Origin: Spirochaetales bacterium
GTDB taxonomy: Bacteria > Spirochaetota > Leptospiria > Leptospirales > Leptonemataceae
Length of the DNA stretch: 64,000 nt
NCBI GenBank assembly: GCA_015075425.1
Contig: JABTUL010000002.1
Location: 1 to 64,000 of the forward strand
Direction of reading: 5' to 3'
A program made the position numbers and the translations under genes. Numbering within the stretch: position 1 is the first letter of the stretch; every line of letters begins with the position of its first letter. This document shows positions 26,485-35,809 of this stretch, piece after piece. The notes under the pieces were generated by a model, which saw only the letters and a program-made list of their open reading frames with translations, was not told where the DNA came from and searched no databases.

Positions 26485-26555
26485 GCAAAGATCATGCCCG
26501 CCCTTGCGATGGTCCTCATCTACAAGAAATGACGATGGGTGGGCATGATCTTTGC
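26485..26555. repeat. Core hairpin f, element II
   Basis: 19-bp arms (26485-26503 GCAAAGATCATGCCCGCCC; 26537-26555) with one wobble and a 33-nt loop. Confidence 0.7.
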
Positions 26556-26656
26556 AAGCCGCGCACTGTCGGCTCGTATTGTCTGATTTAATCGAGCTCC
26601 TTTTTAACGATCCGTTATCCGGCAGAAAATCTCTCCAGTCTATTCAGAAACATGAA

Positions 26657-26681
26657 TTGACAATCATAGAAGATGTAATAC
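26657..26681 (+). promoter_or_regulatory. Possible promoter of element II right-arm operon
   Basis: TTGACA at 26657-26662, in the same position relative to gene A as the element I promoter. TGTAATAC follows, but its spacing from TTGACA is short, so the -10 box is uncertain. Confidence 0.35.
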
Positions 26682-26795
26682 GTTGCATTCGCTCTGGTTC
26701 GCCGAAAAATTTTCGGGACCAGGAAAATTTTTTAGCACCATCCCCTGAAAAACAGGTTCTCCGGCGCTGGCTGCAAGTCAGCACAGGAGGAAAAC

Positions 26796-27182
26796 ATGAA
26801 TTCAATCCAGAGTATCATCGGGTCCTTTGGCGGATGGTCAGCTCTGCGCCAGCAGGGTTGCATCTCAGTCCACAAGGGCAACCGACAACTGGACATCACA
26901 TTCATCCAGTATGGCATTCACCAGGGTGAAGCCATTTGTGTGGAACAATCCACGGATGATCTCACAGACCGGGAAATGCACTTTGCCATCAGCGGAGAAA
27001 TCTGGCTGCCGTATTATTTGCGCATCCCGGAGCAGGTGGAAATCATCACACATGCGCATACAGATGTTTTTGTGCGGGCCTGTCTTGAACAACATGCCAC
27101 GGTCTGGGACATGGCTCTTTTCAGAGAAGGCTTTAACCAGCTCACTCATGAACAGTTCCCGCTCTTCGTTGGGCTTTCATAA
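26796..27182 (+). CDS. Gene A (DUF6908-like), element II right arm
   Basis: 128 residues, intact, differing from the left-arm copy at only a few positions (for example IGSFGG versus IGAFGG and VEIITH versus VEIVTH). AGGAGG lies upstream; TAATG overlap with gene B. Confidence 0.75.
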   Translation: MNSIQSIIGSFGGWSALRQQGCISVHKGNRQLDITFIQYGIHQGEAICVEQSTDDLTDREMHFAISGEIWLPYYLRIPEQVEIITHAHTDVFVRACLEQHATVWDMALFREGFNQLTHEQFPLFVGLS

Positions 27183-27328
27183 TGGAAGCCATATACCAGA
27201 GCGCCCATGAAAAACTGATGCGGGAAATGCGCCAGCAAGTACGCCTCAAGAACCGTAAAGGCATTGAGCGCACCGGCAGAAGACTCTGTCGCTTGCGCAA
27301 AAGATACAAAAAACGTCTCGCGGCCTGA
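27182..27328 (+). CDS. Gene B basic peptide, element II right arm
   Basis: 48 residues, intact and the same as the left-arm peptide. Its stop is 3 bp before the recombinase ATG. Confidence 0.75.
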   Translation: MEAIYQSAHEKLMREMRQQVRLKNRKGIERTGRRLCRLRKRYKKRLAA

Positions 27329-27331
27329 GTC

Positions 27332-29278
27332 ATGGGCAGAGAGAAATTAGCCACCGGCGGACCCAACCAGGTCCGCCGGGTGGCTTTTTATGTCCGGGTG
27401 TCCACCGAAGGCCAGGCGCGGGTCGTGGAAGGATCACTCAAGAATCAGGAGCAGATGCTGGCGTCCGAGCTACGCCGCCGCAATACCGGCCAGAGCTGGG
27501 GACGCCTTGTGGGCTCGTATGTCGATGGCGGTTTCTCTGGCTCCAGCATTGAGCGGCCGGAATTCAAGAGGCTCCTGGCCGATGTGGAACGCGGAACCAT
27601 TGATGCCATCTTCTTCACCGAACTGAGCCGACTTTCCTGCTCCCTTAAAGATTTCTTAAATATATTTGAATTCACCCAGCAACACAAATGCGATCTGGTC
27701 TGCCTCAAGACTGAGATTGATACAACTTCACCCTTTTCCAATCTGGTGGTGCGCATCCTCATGGTCTTTGCTGAATTCGAGCGCGACATGACGGCTGACC
27801 GCATCCGGCGCAACGCATACGAACGCAGCAAGCGCGGTCTTGCATACGGTGGCTTTGAACCGCTGGGATACAAACGCGATCCAGAACACAAGGGAAAACT
27901 CCGGTCGATGCAGAAGAAGTAAAGATAGTCCGGGACATCTTCCAGACTTATCTGCGCAAACGCTCCCTGCTGGAGTCCCTTAAAGCACTAAAGAAAAATA
28001 CGATCACCCCAGAATCCAGAAACTCAGCCGAAACGGCATCTATGGCATCCTGACAAACCGCATGTATATTGGCATCCGTGAAATCCGCAGCAACGGCAAT
28101 ACGGAGGAAGTGCCCGGTGAATGGACGGCCATCATCACAGACAAAACCTTCGAGCAGGCCCGCGACATTCTTTCAGGAAATGGACCGGACCACGCACACC
28201 CAGACACAACTATATTTTCTCCGGCCTCATCCGCTGCGCCGTGTGCAAGAAGCTCCAGGTGGCAAAAGTGGCAGGGGCCGTTCTGGCAGTGCGCTATTAT
28301 TATGCCCATCCGACGCTGCACGGAAGGCGGCCTGCATTCCATCGAAGCCGAAGATGCGCACAAGCTGGTGGAGGAATGGCTGACCAGAATGCAGAAAGAT
28401 AAAGAGTATTTTCATGAATTGCTGGAGACCGGGAGGAAGAGCTGGGCAAGAAACTGCGAGCCCTGAAATCCAGTCTCAAACGTCTGGACCACGAAGACGC
28501 AGCCCTCCGCAAAAGCTGCACAATGCCACGACGCAGAGTCTCCTGAAAGAAGGGCCAGCCACGAAGGCTCTGGCCGAAAAAAGATGCCGAACAACTGCTG
28601 GAACAGCTCCGGGAGAACGAAAGGCAGACCGAAGGCCAGAAAGCCGTGCCGACACCCTCGCGGCCATTCTCAGCACCGGAGACGACGCCCAGTTCCGGCT
28701 CTATACCGACCGGCTGAGCAAGTATCTGAAATCGACCCCGGCCCAGAAGTGCCGCCGCATCTTCGAGCTTGTCCGAACTCTGACTCTGGGGAGGAGGGGC
28801 TGCATATAGAACTGGTCCACCCAAATGGTTCCAGACCATCCTATACCGATCAGACAGCGATTCTTCTGCGTGACCGAATCCTGTTGCCGGTATTCTGCTA
28901 TTGAAAAGCAAAGGCTACTTAAAGAAACTGTATCACGACGAAGGATTGTCCACGAACGCCATTGCCAGACGCATAGGCGTGGGCCAGTCCACTGTGTCCG
29001 ATGCCATTCAGAGGCATGGGCTGACGAAAGCACTCAAGGACTATGCAAAACGCCCTCAGCATGTTCCATTTGGTTTTGATTTCAAGAGCGGCAAACTGGT
29101 CCAGAATCGAACTGAACAACAGACCATTCGCATGGTGCGCCAACTTCGGGAGGCAGGTATGACGCTGCGCGACATTGCCGCTCATCTCAATCGGAAACTG
29201 GTGCCGACAAAGAGAGGTGGTGTGTGGGACTCCGCATTGGTCGGTCGGCTACTGAATCGGGAGGCAAAAGAGCCCTGA
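27332..29278 (+). pseudogene. Large serine recombinase, element II right arm (many indels)
   Basis: Open from 27332 to about 27900, then broken repeatedly between 27900 and 28910 by single-base losses (about ten sites by comparison with the left arm), open again from 28901 to the stop. Nearly all indels are in homopolymers or short repeats, and substitutions are few. This is what unpolished long-read sequence looks like in a repeat, so true loss of function is uncertain. Domains as in the left-arm copy. Confidence 0.8.
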
Positions 29279-29359
29279 TTTCCGATCTTGCGGATGCAAG
29301 AATTTGCCCATGCGGATGCACAGACGAGGGGTTGCGGCCGTCCCGAGCTGCGGAGAGGG
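29279..29359 (+). other. Element II right end (att-like)
   Basis: Inverted copy of the left end: two TGCGGATGCA repeats at 22-bp period and the terminal GAGCTGCGGAGAGGG; one base differs (GCGGCCGTCCC versus GCAGCCGTCCC). Beyond it GGTTACGG starts repeat Q; element I's right flank is similar (GCGTTACAG). Confidence 0.6.
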
Positions 29360-29388
29360 GGTTACGGTAGGCGGCGGGCGGTCCAATT

Positions 29389-29757
29389 TTGCGATTGACC
29401 TTGGTCGAGAGCCGCGCGAAACTTGGAGGCGTGGCGACAAAACCGGTGACGCTGGACATTGGGGACCGAGAGTTTCGGTGTGTTCCATTGACAGAGGCGG
29501 ATTTCATTGACCAAGCTGCTATCTATGTGATCCTGTGCGTCGGGGAAAAAGGGAAATGGCGGGTTCTTGACGTTGGCCAAAGCGGAGAACTGGGAACACG
29601 GATTGAATCACACGACCGAAGGGATTGCTGGGAGGAAGAGTGCGCGACCGGGAACATTTGGGTTTGTGTTTATCCCATGCCCAGCAAGAGATACAGCAAG
29701 CAAGATCGTCTCAATCTGGAGGCGGCGTTGCGCGGAGGCAAGATGATCCTCCCTGCG
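29389..29757 (+). pseudogene. GIY-YIG-like nuclease, Q copy (3' end shifted)
   Basis: Same as the intact gene at 40515-40892. Reads through IYVILCVGEKGKWRVLDVGQSG to NLEAALR, then a frameshift replaces the last ~10 residues. Confidence 0.5.
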
Positions 29758-29807
29758 GGAAGCGATAGCACTCGCGAGCGTTCAGCGGTCGGGCGGATTC
29801 GTCATTG

Positions 29808-30258
29808 TCAGAGGCCTCCATCGAAGCCATCTAATAGTTTCCGAACCTTTGCTTCCTTCCAGTCTTCGTGTTCGTCAGGCGCTATGGAGTTCCCTCTCAA
29901 CTGGAGTGAGGTCGCGCGCCTGAATGCTCATGGACACCATCTGCTCTGCTTTTGGAATCGGCTCGTAAACAATCCATGATTTGTCCCGAAACGCGCCCGC
30001 TGCAGGGTCTGCCACCAAAGACCCCGCATTCTCCAACGGCACGCGGAATAAATCAAAGTCTGTCCTGGAGGCAATCCCAATTTGCTTGAGCACGACTATT
30101 TCGGCCATGCGTTCTGCTTCTTGAGATCGCATTCCATCGGACTCCCAAACAAGTAGATCCGTTCTTCTTCATCTGCCACCCTGTTGAACGGCTTCAGCCC
30201 GTCTTTCTATGGAGGCCCGATTCTTGGATGGTGTGATGATGTACAGATATTTGGACAT
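29808..30258 (-). pseudogene. ART-like protein, Q copy (frameshifted)
   Basis: Left copy of the intact gene at 40017-40475. The frame breaks near 30135-30150 and again at ~29890 (PVERELHSA instead of PVERGELIA). Confidence 0.5.
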
Positions 30259-30301
30259 GGAAGAACCTGAAGAAGAGCAGCTTCGTCGGACAAGCATAAA
30301 C

Positions 30302-30563
30302 CTAACGGCGGTTATCGGCTTCGGTTATGTCACCGGTGTTCCCCGGAAGTCCAATTTCACGCAACAGGCGAACGCGCCGCGTACCGTCCCAAACCGCATA
30401 CTCTGCCGCGACCGAGGCGATTCACGATCAGGGGAACGAGCACCCCGTTCGTGTCGAGCGACTGTCGGAGCCTTCGGTCCGTGGCCGGGTGCGACGACTG
30501 CCGCAGTGTCTCGGCGGGGACGTTGAGCTTGTCGAGGCGGACCCGGAGGAGATCGGAAGGCAT
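30302..30563 (-). pseudogene. ParB-like domain protein, Q copy (frameshifted)
   Basis: Left copy of 39713-39973, with one base inserted after NRLGRG. The intact copy continues EYAVWDGTRRVRLL. Confidence 0.45.
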
Positions 30564-30785
30564 CGGGTCAGGATGAGCCGTTGTTGACTGGGTCAACAAG
30601 AGTATGGGGCCCATAGAACGGAGTCGGCACGCAGGCCGGCCGGCGCGGCCATCTTGAAAACGCGGTCTTGGGTTTCAAAGGTGCTGAAAATCTGGAAGCT
30701 GCCGAAATCCGTCCTTTCGGATTTGCGATCCTCGCAGCCCTTCATAAAGAGGCCAAAGCGGGCAACATTTCCAAAAAGCGGCTGA

Positions 30786-30971
30786 GTGCGCTTGGTCGCC
30801 GGATGGAAAAAGACGGCGTTGTGGCCGGGCGGAGGCTCGCACCCAGGCGGCATTCCCTGGGCCCGGATCGAGCCCCTCCAGAAAGGGGTCCGCGTGGAGG
30901 TTCATCTGAATGAAGCCGACGATTCCAAGGCGGCCATTGCGGCGCTGGTGAAGGTGCTGGGCAAACACTGA
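30786..30971 (+). CDS. Small hypothetical protein (Q copy)
   Basis: 61 residues from a GTG, MRLVAGWKKTALWPGG to ALVKVLGKH, identical in frame to 39303-39488. An overlapping frame upstream (AILAALHKEAKAGNISKKRL) looks protein-like and could be the N-terminal part of the same ancestral protein separated by an old frameshift, since both copies share it. Confidence 0.35.
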   Translation: MRLVAGWKKTALWPGGGSHPGGIPWARIEPLQKGVRVEVHLNEADDSKAAIAALVKVLGKH

Positions 30972-30982
30972 ACCCTGCCGCT

Positions 30983-31012
30983 GCGGGCGCGCGGGCGAAG
31001 AAGCGCGCCCGC
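30983..31012. terminator. G+C-rich hairpin at the inner edge of repeat Q
   Basis: GCGGGCGCGC (30983-30992) pairs with GCGCGCCCGC (31003-31012), loop of 10 nt. No T-run. Its mirror copy is at 39262-39291; the duplication ends 4 bp beyond it on both sides. Confidence 0.55.
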
Positions 31013-31094
31013 CGGGCCGATTTTAGCCCCTGGCCCCGGAAAAATTATGTCGCCAATGTGACCCGATGCGCAGTAGGTTCCGTCAGGGGAGATT

Positions 31095-31538
31095 ATGGGC
31101 TATTCCAACAGGCAGCTGGACGATATCTATGACAAGACGGATGGGCGGTGCCATCTGTGCGGAAAGAAGCTGGCCATCAGCAACTATGGGATAATTGGAA
31201 CTCGCGGCGCATGGGAGGTCGAGCATTCCGTCCCGCGCGCGCGGGGAGGCTCCAGCCATCTGAACAACCTCTACCCGGCTTGCATCCCCTGTAATCGCGA
31301 GAAGGGTACGCGCAGCAGCCGGACACACCGCAAGTATTCCGCCATTCGGCGCGCCCCCATGTCCGCAAAACGCAAAACTCGGGAACGTAGAAAGGTAACC
31401 GCTTGGAGCACGGTCCTATTGTCTCTCGGTGGTGCAGCCATAGGCGGGGGACGGGGCTTCTTAGTGGGGGGCTTGGTCGGGTACGGCCTCGGCCGCCTCC
31501 ATGATCCAGAGGCTACACTCTATTGGGAAGAATCCTGA
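31095..31538 (+). CDS. HNH endonuclease with C-terminal membrane segment
   Basis: 147 residues. The HNH fold is clear: CHLCGKKL (first Cys pair), WEVEHSVPRARGGSSHLNNLYPAC (His and Asn of HNH) and PCNREKG. After residue ~105 comes a hydrophobic Gly-rich stretch (LLSLGGAAIGGGRGFLVGGL), unusual for an HNH enzyme and suggesting membrane association. GGGGAG lies 7 bp upstream. Its 3' end overlaps the convergent OLD gene by 19 bp. Probably a defence nuclease by context. Confidence 0.75.
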   Translation: MGYSNRQLDDIYDKTDGRCHLCGKKLAISNYGIIGTRGAWEVEHSVPRARGGSSHLNNLYPACIPCNREKGTRSSRTHRKYSAIRRAPMSAKRKTRERRKVTAWSTVLLSLGGAAIGGGRGFLVGGLVGYGLGRLHDPEATLYWEES

Positions 31539-33220
31539 GTAGCCGGATTGCGGGCTTGCGCCGGACATAGCCACGTCAGAACCGGAGGAACGAAACCAGG
31601 AATGGGAATGGACTCATCGGAGGCCATTTGGCGGGCACGGACCACTTTGGACACACCGGGGTAACGGCTGCAGTGGGATTGGTAGATTGCTTCTCCCATC
31701 TCCCCGCGAATGAACCCCTCATAGTTGGGTGCCACACTCCACACTTGGATACCAGCGCTCCGCAGACCTTCCAGTTCGGCGTTGAACTCCGCCTCAGCAT
31801 CGCGTTTGTTGGCGAAGTCGCTGCTGTCTGTATCAAAGAGCAATCCTGTTTCGATGCCGAAGGACGCAGCTAGCTCGGCGAAGATCTTCAGGTTCCGCTT
31901 GCCTCCCGCCTCGACCACGGTCGCGTTCGCTTGATCCAAGTCCAAGCCCATCCTGCTTGCGTACTCCGGAAAGGCAAGACGTTCGGTCGGTCCTTCGACT
32001 ACGAGCACCCGCGCGGCAAAAAACATCTCGCTTCTTGTCGGATCGAGTTCTTTCCGGAGCTTTTCAAGAACGTGCGCGCCTGCGGACATGCTTGAACGCC
32101 GGACTCGCGTCCTTCCACCCACCTTGTGCACCATTACAATGTCTTGATATTCGGGAACGGCCACGAAGCTCGCTGAGTGCGTTACGTATAGGATCTGATT
32201 GGTTTCAGAGATTCTCCGGAGTGTTTTGTAAAGGGAGCGCTGCATCTGGGGATGAAGATACAACTCCGGTTCTTCGATCAGGAAAATGGCTCCTTTCTTC
32301 TGTCCCTCTTCGAAAGCTTTGAGAATTGCCATGACGATGGCGTTCTGAAACCCTCCACCCAAGTCGACCGCATCCACCGCAAAGTCAGGGCTCTCCTGAA
32401 GATAGATGCGCAGCGCGCGATAGAAATCCATGCTTGACAGGGCGCGGAACTGAATATCGAGCTTCTCTGAGTCGGCATCTGGGTCAAAGCCCAGTTGAAA
32501 CAAAGCATTCCTTTTGATTGCATTCTCCATTGCGACGAAGTCGCTCGTTCGTAGAAGCCGAAGGGCTTCCGAGATGTGATGCGCGAATGCTTCGTAGCGG
32601 GAAAGCTCCTGCGCGCCGTCGCCGCCGTAAATAACGACCCGTTCATATGTTTGCCTGAGATTCCTGTCGATATCGCCCAACAGCTGACCCAGCAGGGAGC
32701 CCCGCGCTCCGGGCAGGTGGTCCTTAACCTGACGATTCGCGGCAACGTAGATGAGGGGAATACCCTCGAGCACTGGGTTCGGTATGCTGGTCATCGGGCG
32801 GAAGTTCGGGGCACCGGTCGCCTGAGTCCGTTCGAACACCGGCTTCCCATCCGGTTTGATGCACCTCTTTTCAAGCCGCCTTTCGCCTTTGTTTGCACCG
32901 ACCTTGTATGTTGTGTACCTGAATTGCAGGCATGGGACATCGAGGAACTGCCCTTTGAACTGCTCGTACTTCAAGGGCTCGCGGAACGACACCGTAATGG
33001 TCAAATCTCTATTCGGATCCCTCCGAAACACGTCATCCTCCGAGAAGGAATTCACGGTTAGCCAATCTGGCACCAGAACCCGACGCAGGGCCAGGAGAAT
33101 GTTGCTCTTCCCGGAATTGTTTGGCCCAATGAGCGCATTCAGCGCTCCGAGGTCCAAGACGAGGCGGTCCCCAATAGAACGGAATCCATCTATCTCAATA
33201 CGGGAAATTGCGATGCCCAT
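31520..33220 (-). CDS. OLD-family ATP-dependent endonuclease
   Basis: 566 residues from the ATG at 33220, chosen because AGGAGG lies 8 bp upstream. ABC-type ATPase: Walker A GPNNSGKS (~30), Walker B IFLIEEPELYLHP (~310) and H-loop VTHSASF. The C-terminal TOPRIM nuclease has LVVEGPTERLAF (Glu) and LLFDTDSSDF (DxD). OLD proteins include phage P2 Old and GajA of Gabija. No UvrD-like GajB is present; instead the gene follows a type III restriction pair, so it may be an add-on effector. Same strand as res, 60 bp downstream. Confidence 0.85.
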   Translation of the reverse strand: MGIAISRIEIDGFRSIGDRLVLDLGALNALIGPNNSGKSNILLALRRVLVPDWLTVNSFSEDDVFRRDPNRDLTITVSFREPLKYEQFKGQFLDVPCLQFRYTTYKVGANKGERRLEKRCIKPDGKPVFERTQATGAPNFRPMTSIPNPVLEGIPLIYVAANRQVKDHLPGARGSLLGQLLGDIDRNLRQTYERVVIYGGDGAQELSRYEAFAHHISEALRLLRTSDFVAMENAIKRNALFQLGFDPDADSEKLDIQFRALSSMDFYRALRIYLQESPDFAVDAVDLGGGFQNAIVMAILKAFEEGQKKGAIFLIEEPELYLHPQMQRSLYKTLRRISETNQILYVTHSASFVAVPEYQDIVMVHKVGGRTRVRRSSMSAGAHVLEKLRKELDPTRSEMFFAARVLVVEGPTERLAFPEYASRMGLDLDQANATVVEAGGKRNLKIFAELAASFGIETGLLFDTDSSDFANKRDAEAEFNAELEGLRSAGIQVWSVAPNYEGFIRGEMGEAIYQSHCSRYPGVSKVVRARQMASDESIPIPGFVPPVLTWLCPAQARNPATQDSSQ

Positions 33221-33279
33221 GGGACTTCCTCCTGCGCCAGCCCGCAATGGCAGTCGCTCGGCCACAGTCTATGGCGATT

Positions 33280-35808
33280 TCAGTCAAACAATCCACGGAT
33301 CGTCTGCTCTTCCCGGCCATCCTCTACGAAGTGACCTTCCACCTCGCGATTCAGCTCAAAGGGCAGTCTGCCCTGCTGCTGGGCCACGATTCGCTTTTTC
33401 CGGCGCTGGTCCGTGATCGTCCCCAACAGCTTCTCCTTGTAGAGCGAATCCTCATTGCCCTTGAGGTGCTTGCCTTTGGCCTCCAGCACGAAGACGATCT
33501 CGACCTCGTCCGTGTCCTTCTTGCGGGCTGCAATGAAGTCTGGCTTGATGCGGCGGTCCTCCCAACCGTCCAGAGCGTACCAAGTGCGGCGGGTCCGGTT
33601 TCGAAACCACCACAGGAGTTTGTCCTGCTGTTCGAGCAGGCGCGCAACCTTGTGCTCCAACGCGTTCATTGAGTTGTAGTCCAAGGCCTCGAAGAGGTAG
33701 CGGCCATAAGGGAGTGTTGCTTCCGGAGGAATTTCGTCCTCTTTTGGGATGCGCCAACCGTGGGTTGGATCGTCCGAAACGACCAACTGGAGCTCGCGTT
33801 TGTCGAGCATCGATAAGAAGCGCGCTTCCGCATTGGAACGCTTGCGCTCGTCAAGAGCTTGGTGGAGGCGAAATGCCACATAGCCGAAATGGTTTTCCAA
33901 CATATCAGCACCCAGCTTGGCCTGAAGGATATCAAGCGAGCGACGTGCTACCCTGTGAGCCATGAAGGGGTTGGGGATAATCTCGCTGAAGCGCCGGGCC
34001 AGGTACTCTATGCTGATCTCTTCCGCTACTTCTTGTTCTCCGCCCGCAAGACGTGAAGCTTTCGACTCAGGGTCGACGGTCATCTTCCAAGACCTCGGAT
34101 CGGTAGTTTCCCCCGCAGTCTTGCGTATGCTCTCTGCCAGCTCTTCCGAAGGGCTGAAGTCGTCCAGCGACAGAAACGGGCGGATGTCCCGCGCGTAGTT
34201 GAATCGGCGCATTTCGCCTTGATCCTTCTTCATCATCCAGACCGGCAGGTAGAATGCAGATTCATGCTTTCGGAATTCGTCCCGAATCTTGGCAATGCGT
34301 GCCTTGCGCCGGGCGTCCGCCGTTTGGGTGCGCACTGATGCAACAAGGTCCTCCAGGCCCTCGTCACGAAAGCCCGCCTGTACGCGATTCAGAACCTGCT
34401 GCACCTCCCCTCGGCAGTAGTAGATATGGCTTTCGTCGAGATCCTGAACGCCTGTCTTTGCCGCGTACGGTTGCCGAAGAATGCGGCCCACAAGCTGCGT
34501 CATTCCCGTGTGACTCTGGGCATTCGGAATCACGCCCAACAGGTACGCAAAGGGACAGTCCCACCCCTCGCGGAGCGCTTGGACCGTGATGATGTACCGG
34601 ACGGGGCAGCTCCCGGACAGGATGTCGATGTCTTCGATGTCGTTCTGGCTACCGGTCTTGATGGCAACCTGGTCGGCGGGGATACCATCGGAAATCAGAA
34701 AGTCGCGAACCTCTTCACTGTGAACCTTGCCGCGTCCTTTTTGGCCAGCCCCTGCGGCTTCGGCCTGCACCAGGGCAATGGGGCGGATATACAGACCCTC
34801 GTTCTTGTGATACTTTCGCGCCGCCTTCTCGAGTTTCTCACGGTGAGCCCGCAGTCGCCTCAACATCGCCTTCCAGTCTTCATTTGCCGACGGTGGTGGA
34901 TAGATGTGCATATCCAGCTTCACCATCTGTTCTTCTTTCAGCTGATACCCCGTCACGGAAACCAGTATGTTCATTTTGTTGTTGGGTGTAGCCGAAAGAC
35001 CGATCACCATCTCGGGATTGAGCCCGTTGATTGTTTCGCGTGCCTGGTCCGAGAAGACCCGGTGGATCTCGTCGATAATGATCAAGGGACGCGATACTCG
35101 GACCGCATTTCCCAGACTCGTTGTCACCAACTGAAACAGGGCGTCCGGGCCCGTGATGGTGTCCAAGTTGGGGAAGGCCTGCAAGAGGGCTCGGTGCTCG
35201 TCGTACCGTTCTGGCGCGGGGAAGAAGTCTTCGAATCCCCCTGAATCCTGAAAAACTTTCAGCGCCTCGCGCCCATTGCGCCGTGAGATGGATTGGATCA
35301 TCACGAAAAGAACAACGAGATTCTCTTCGATGTCTGAACGGCGGAGGCGCTGGCCCTTCTCCAGAATGAGTGTCCGGTTGCCTGATGACTGGTCGAGAAA
35401 CTGGCGCAAGAAGTCGGATTTGTCCCGTAGGCGGTCGATGGTCTGGCGGAAGATCGTCTCTGATGGAACCACCCATACCGCGAGCCCTGTGCGCCTGCGT
35501 GCGTACAGGGTGGCATACTCGCGAATCGCCTCAACCGCGATAAGGGTTTTTCCCCCGCCAGTCGGCATCTTAATTACGAACCGCGGATAGTGTTCGCCAA
35601 GTCCGTTTACAGCCGCATCGACATATGGATGCGCGGCGATATCCCGCACCGAACTTTCAAAGGGCGCCTTGGTCCAGTTCAGGCTTGCGCGCAGTTCAGG
35701 GGAAAGGTCCTTTGTCTGCGCGCGAAACTTATCACGGGCTTCCGCGGCCGTACGGAAGTAGTCTTGGAGCTGCCGGACAACTTCTTCCTGGTAGTTCTTG
35801 AGGCCCAA
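33280..35808 (-). CDS. res: Type III restriction enzyme, Res subunit
   Basis: 842 residues. SF2 helicase motifs: Walker A MPTGGGKTLIA (~80), DEIH in IIIDEIHR (~240), GLSATPNNK, and motif VI QLVGRILRQPY (~470). The C-terminal nuclease shows KPDFIA...VFVLEAKGKH, a PD-ExK site (~770). It cuts DNA when two unmethylated sites are met by translocating complexes. The start is TTG with AGAGGA upstream, 2 bp after the mod stop codon. The frame is intact. Confidence 0.9.
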   Translation of the reverse strand: MGLKNYQEEVVRQLQDYFRTAAEARDKFRAQTKDLSPELRASLNWTKAPFESSVRDIAAHPYVDAAVNGLGEHYPRFVIKMPTGGGKTLIAVEAIREYATLYARRRTGLAVWVVPSETIFRQTIDRLRDKSDFLRQFLDQSSGNRTLILEKGQRLRRSDIEENLVVLFVMIQSISRRNGREALKVFQDSGGFEDFFPAPERYDEHRALLQAFPNLDTITGPDALFQLVTTSLGNAVRVSRPLIIIDEIHRVFSDQARETINGLNPEMVIGLSATPNNKMNILVSVTGYQLKEEQMVKLDMHIYPPPSANEDWKAMLRRLRAHREKLEKAARKYHKNEGLYIRPIALVQAEAAGAGQKGRGKVHSEEVRDFLISDGIPADQVAIKTGSQNDIEDIDILSGSCPVRYIITVQALREGWDCPFAYLLGVIPNAQSHTGMTQLVGRILRQPYAAKTGVQDLDESHIYYCRGEVQQVLNRVQAGFRDEGLEDLVASVRTQTADARRKARIAKIRDEFRKHESAFYLPVWMMKKDQGEMRRFNYARDIRPFLSLDDFSPSEELAESIRKTAGETTDPRSWKMTVDPESKASRLAGGEQEVAEEISIEYLARRFSEIIPNPFMAHRVARRSLDILQAKLGADMLENHFGYVAFRLHQALDERKRSNAEARFLSMLDKRELQLVVSDDPTHGWRIPKEDEIPPEATLPYGRYLFEALDYNSMNALEHKVARLLEQQDKLLWWFRNRTRRTWYALDGWEDRRIKPDFIAARKKDTDEVEIVFVLEAKGKHLKGNEDSLYKEKLLGTITDQRRKKRIVAQQQGRLPFELNREVEGHFVEDGREEQTIRGLFD

Positions 35809-35809
35809 T

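Larger units (their letters stand above)
23282..29359. mobile_element. Element II: twin-arm serine-recombinase palindrome
   Basis: About 6.08 kb, centred near 26320, same plan as element I: inverted terminal sequences, left arm on the minus strand, right arm on the plus strand, and a hairpin core at 25900-26700. Its recombinase differs from that of element I at many positions, so it is a separate lineage. The left-arm genes are intact; the right-arm recombinase has many indels. It is flanked by P' on the left and Q on the right. Confidence 0.75.
29360..31016 (+). repeat. Inverted repeat Q (left copy)
   Basis: About 1.66 kb, near-identical to the reverse complement of 39258-40921. It starts at the end of element II and stops exactly at a G+C-rich hairpin (30983-31012). 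Genes here carry indels that are absent from Q'. Confidence 0.8.

Noticed and set aside
31520-33220. Gabija system
   Set aside because: GajA-like OLD protein is present but no GajB UvrD-type helicase; the neighbouring helicase is a type III Res.
34426-35244. 272-codon plus-strand ORF opposite res
   Set aside because: Antisense of conserved helicase motifs on the minus strand.
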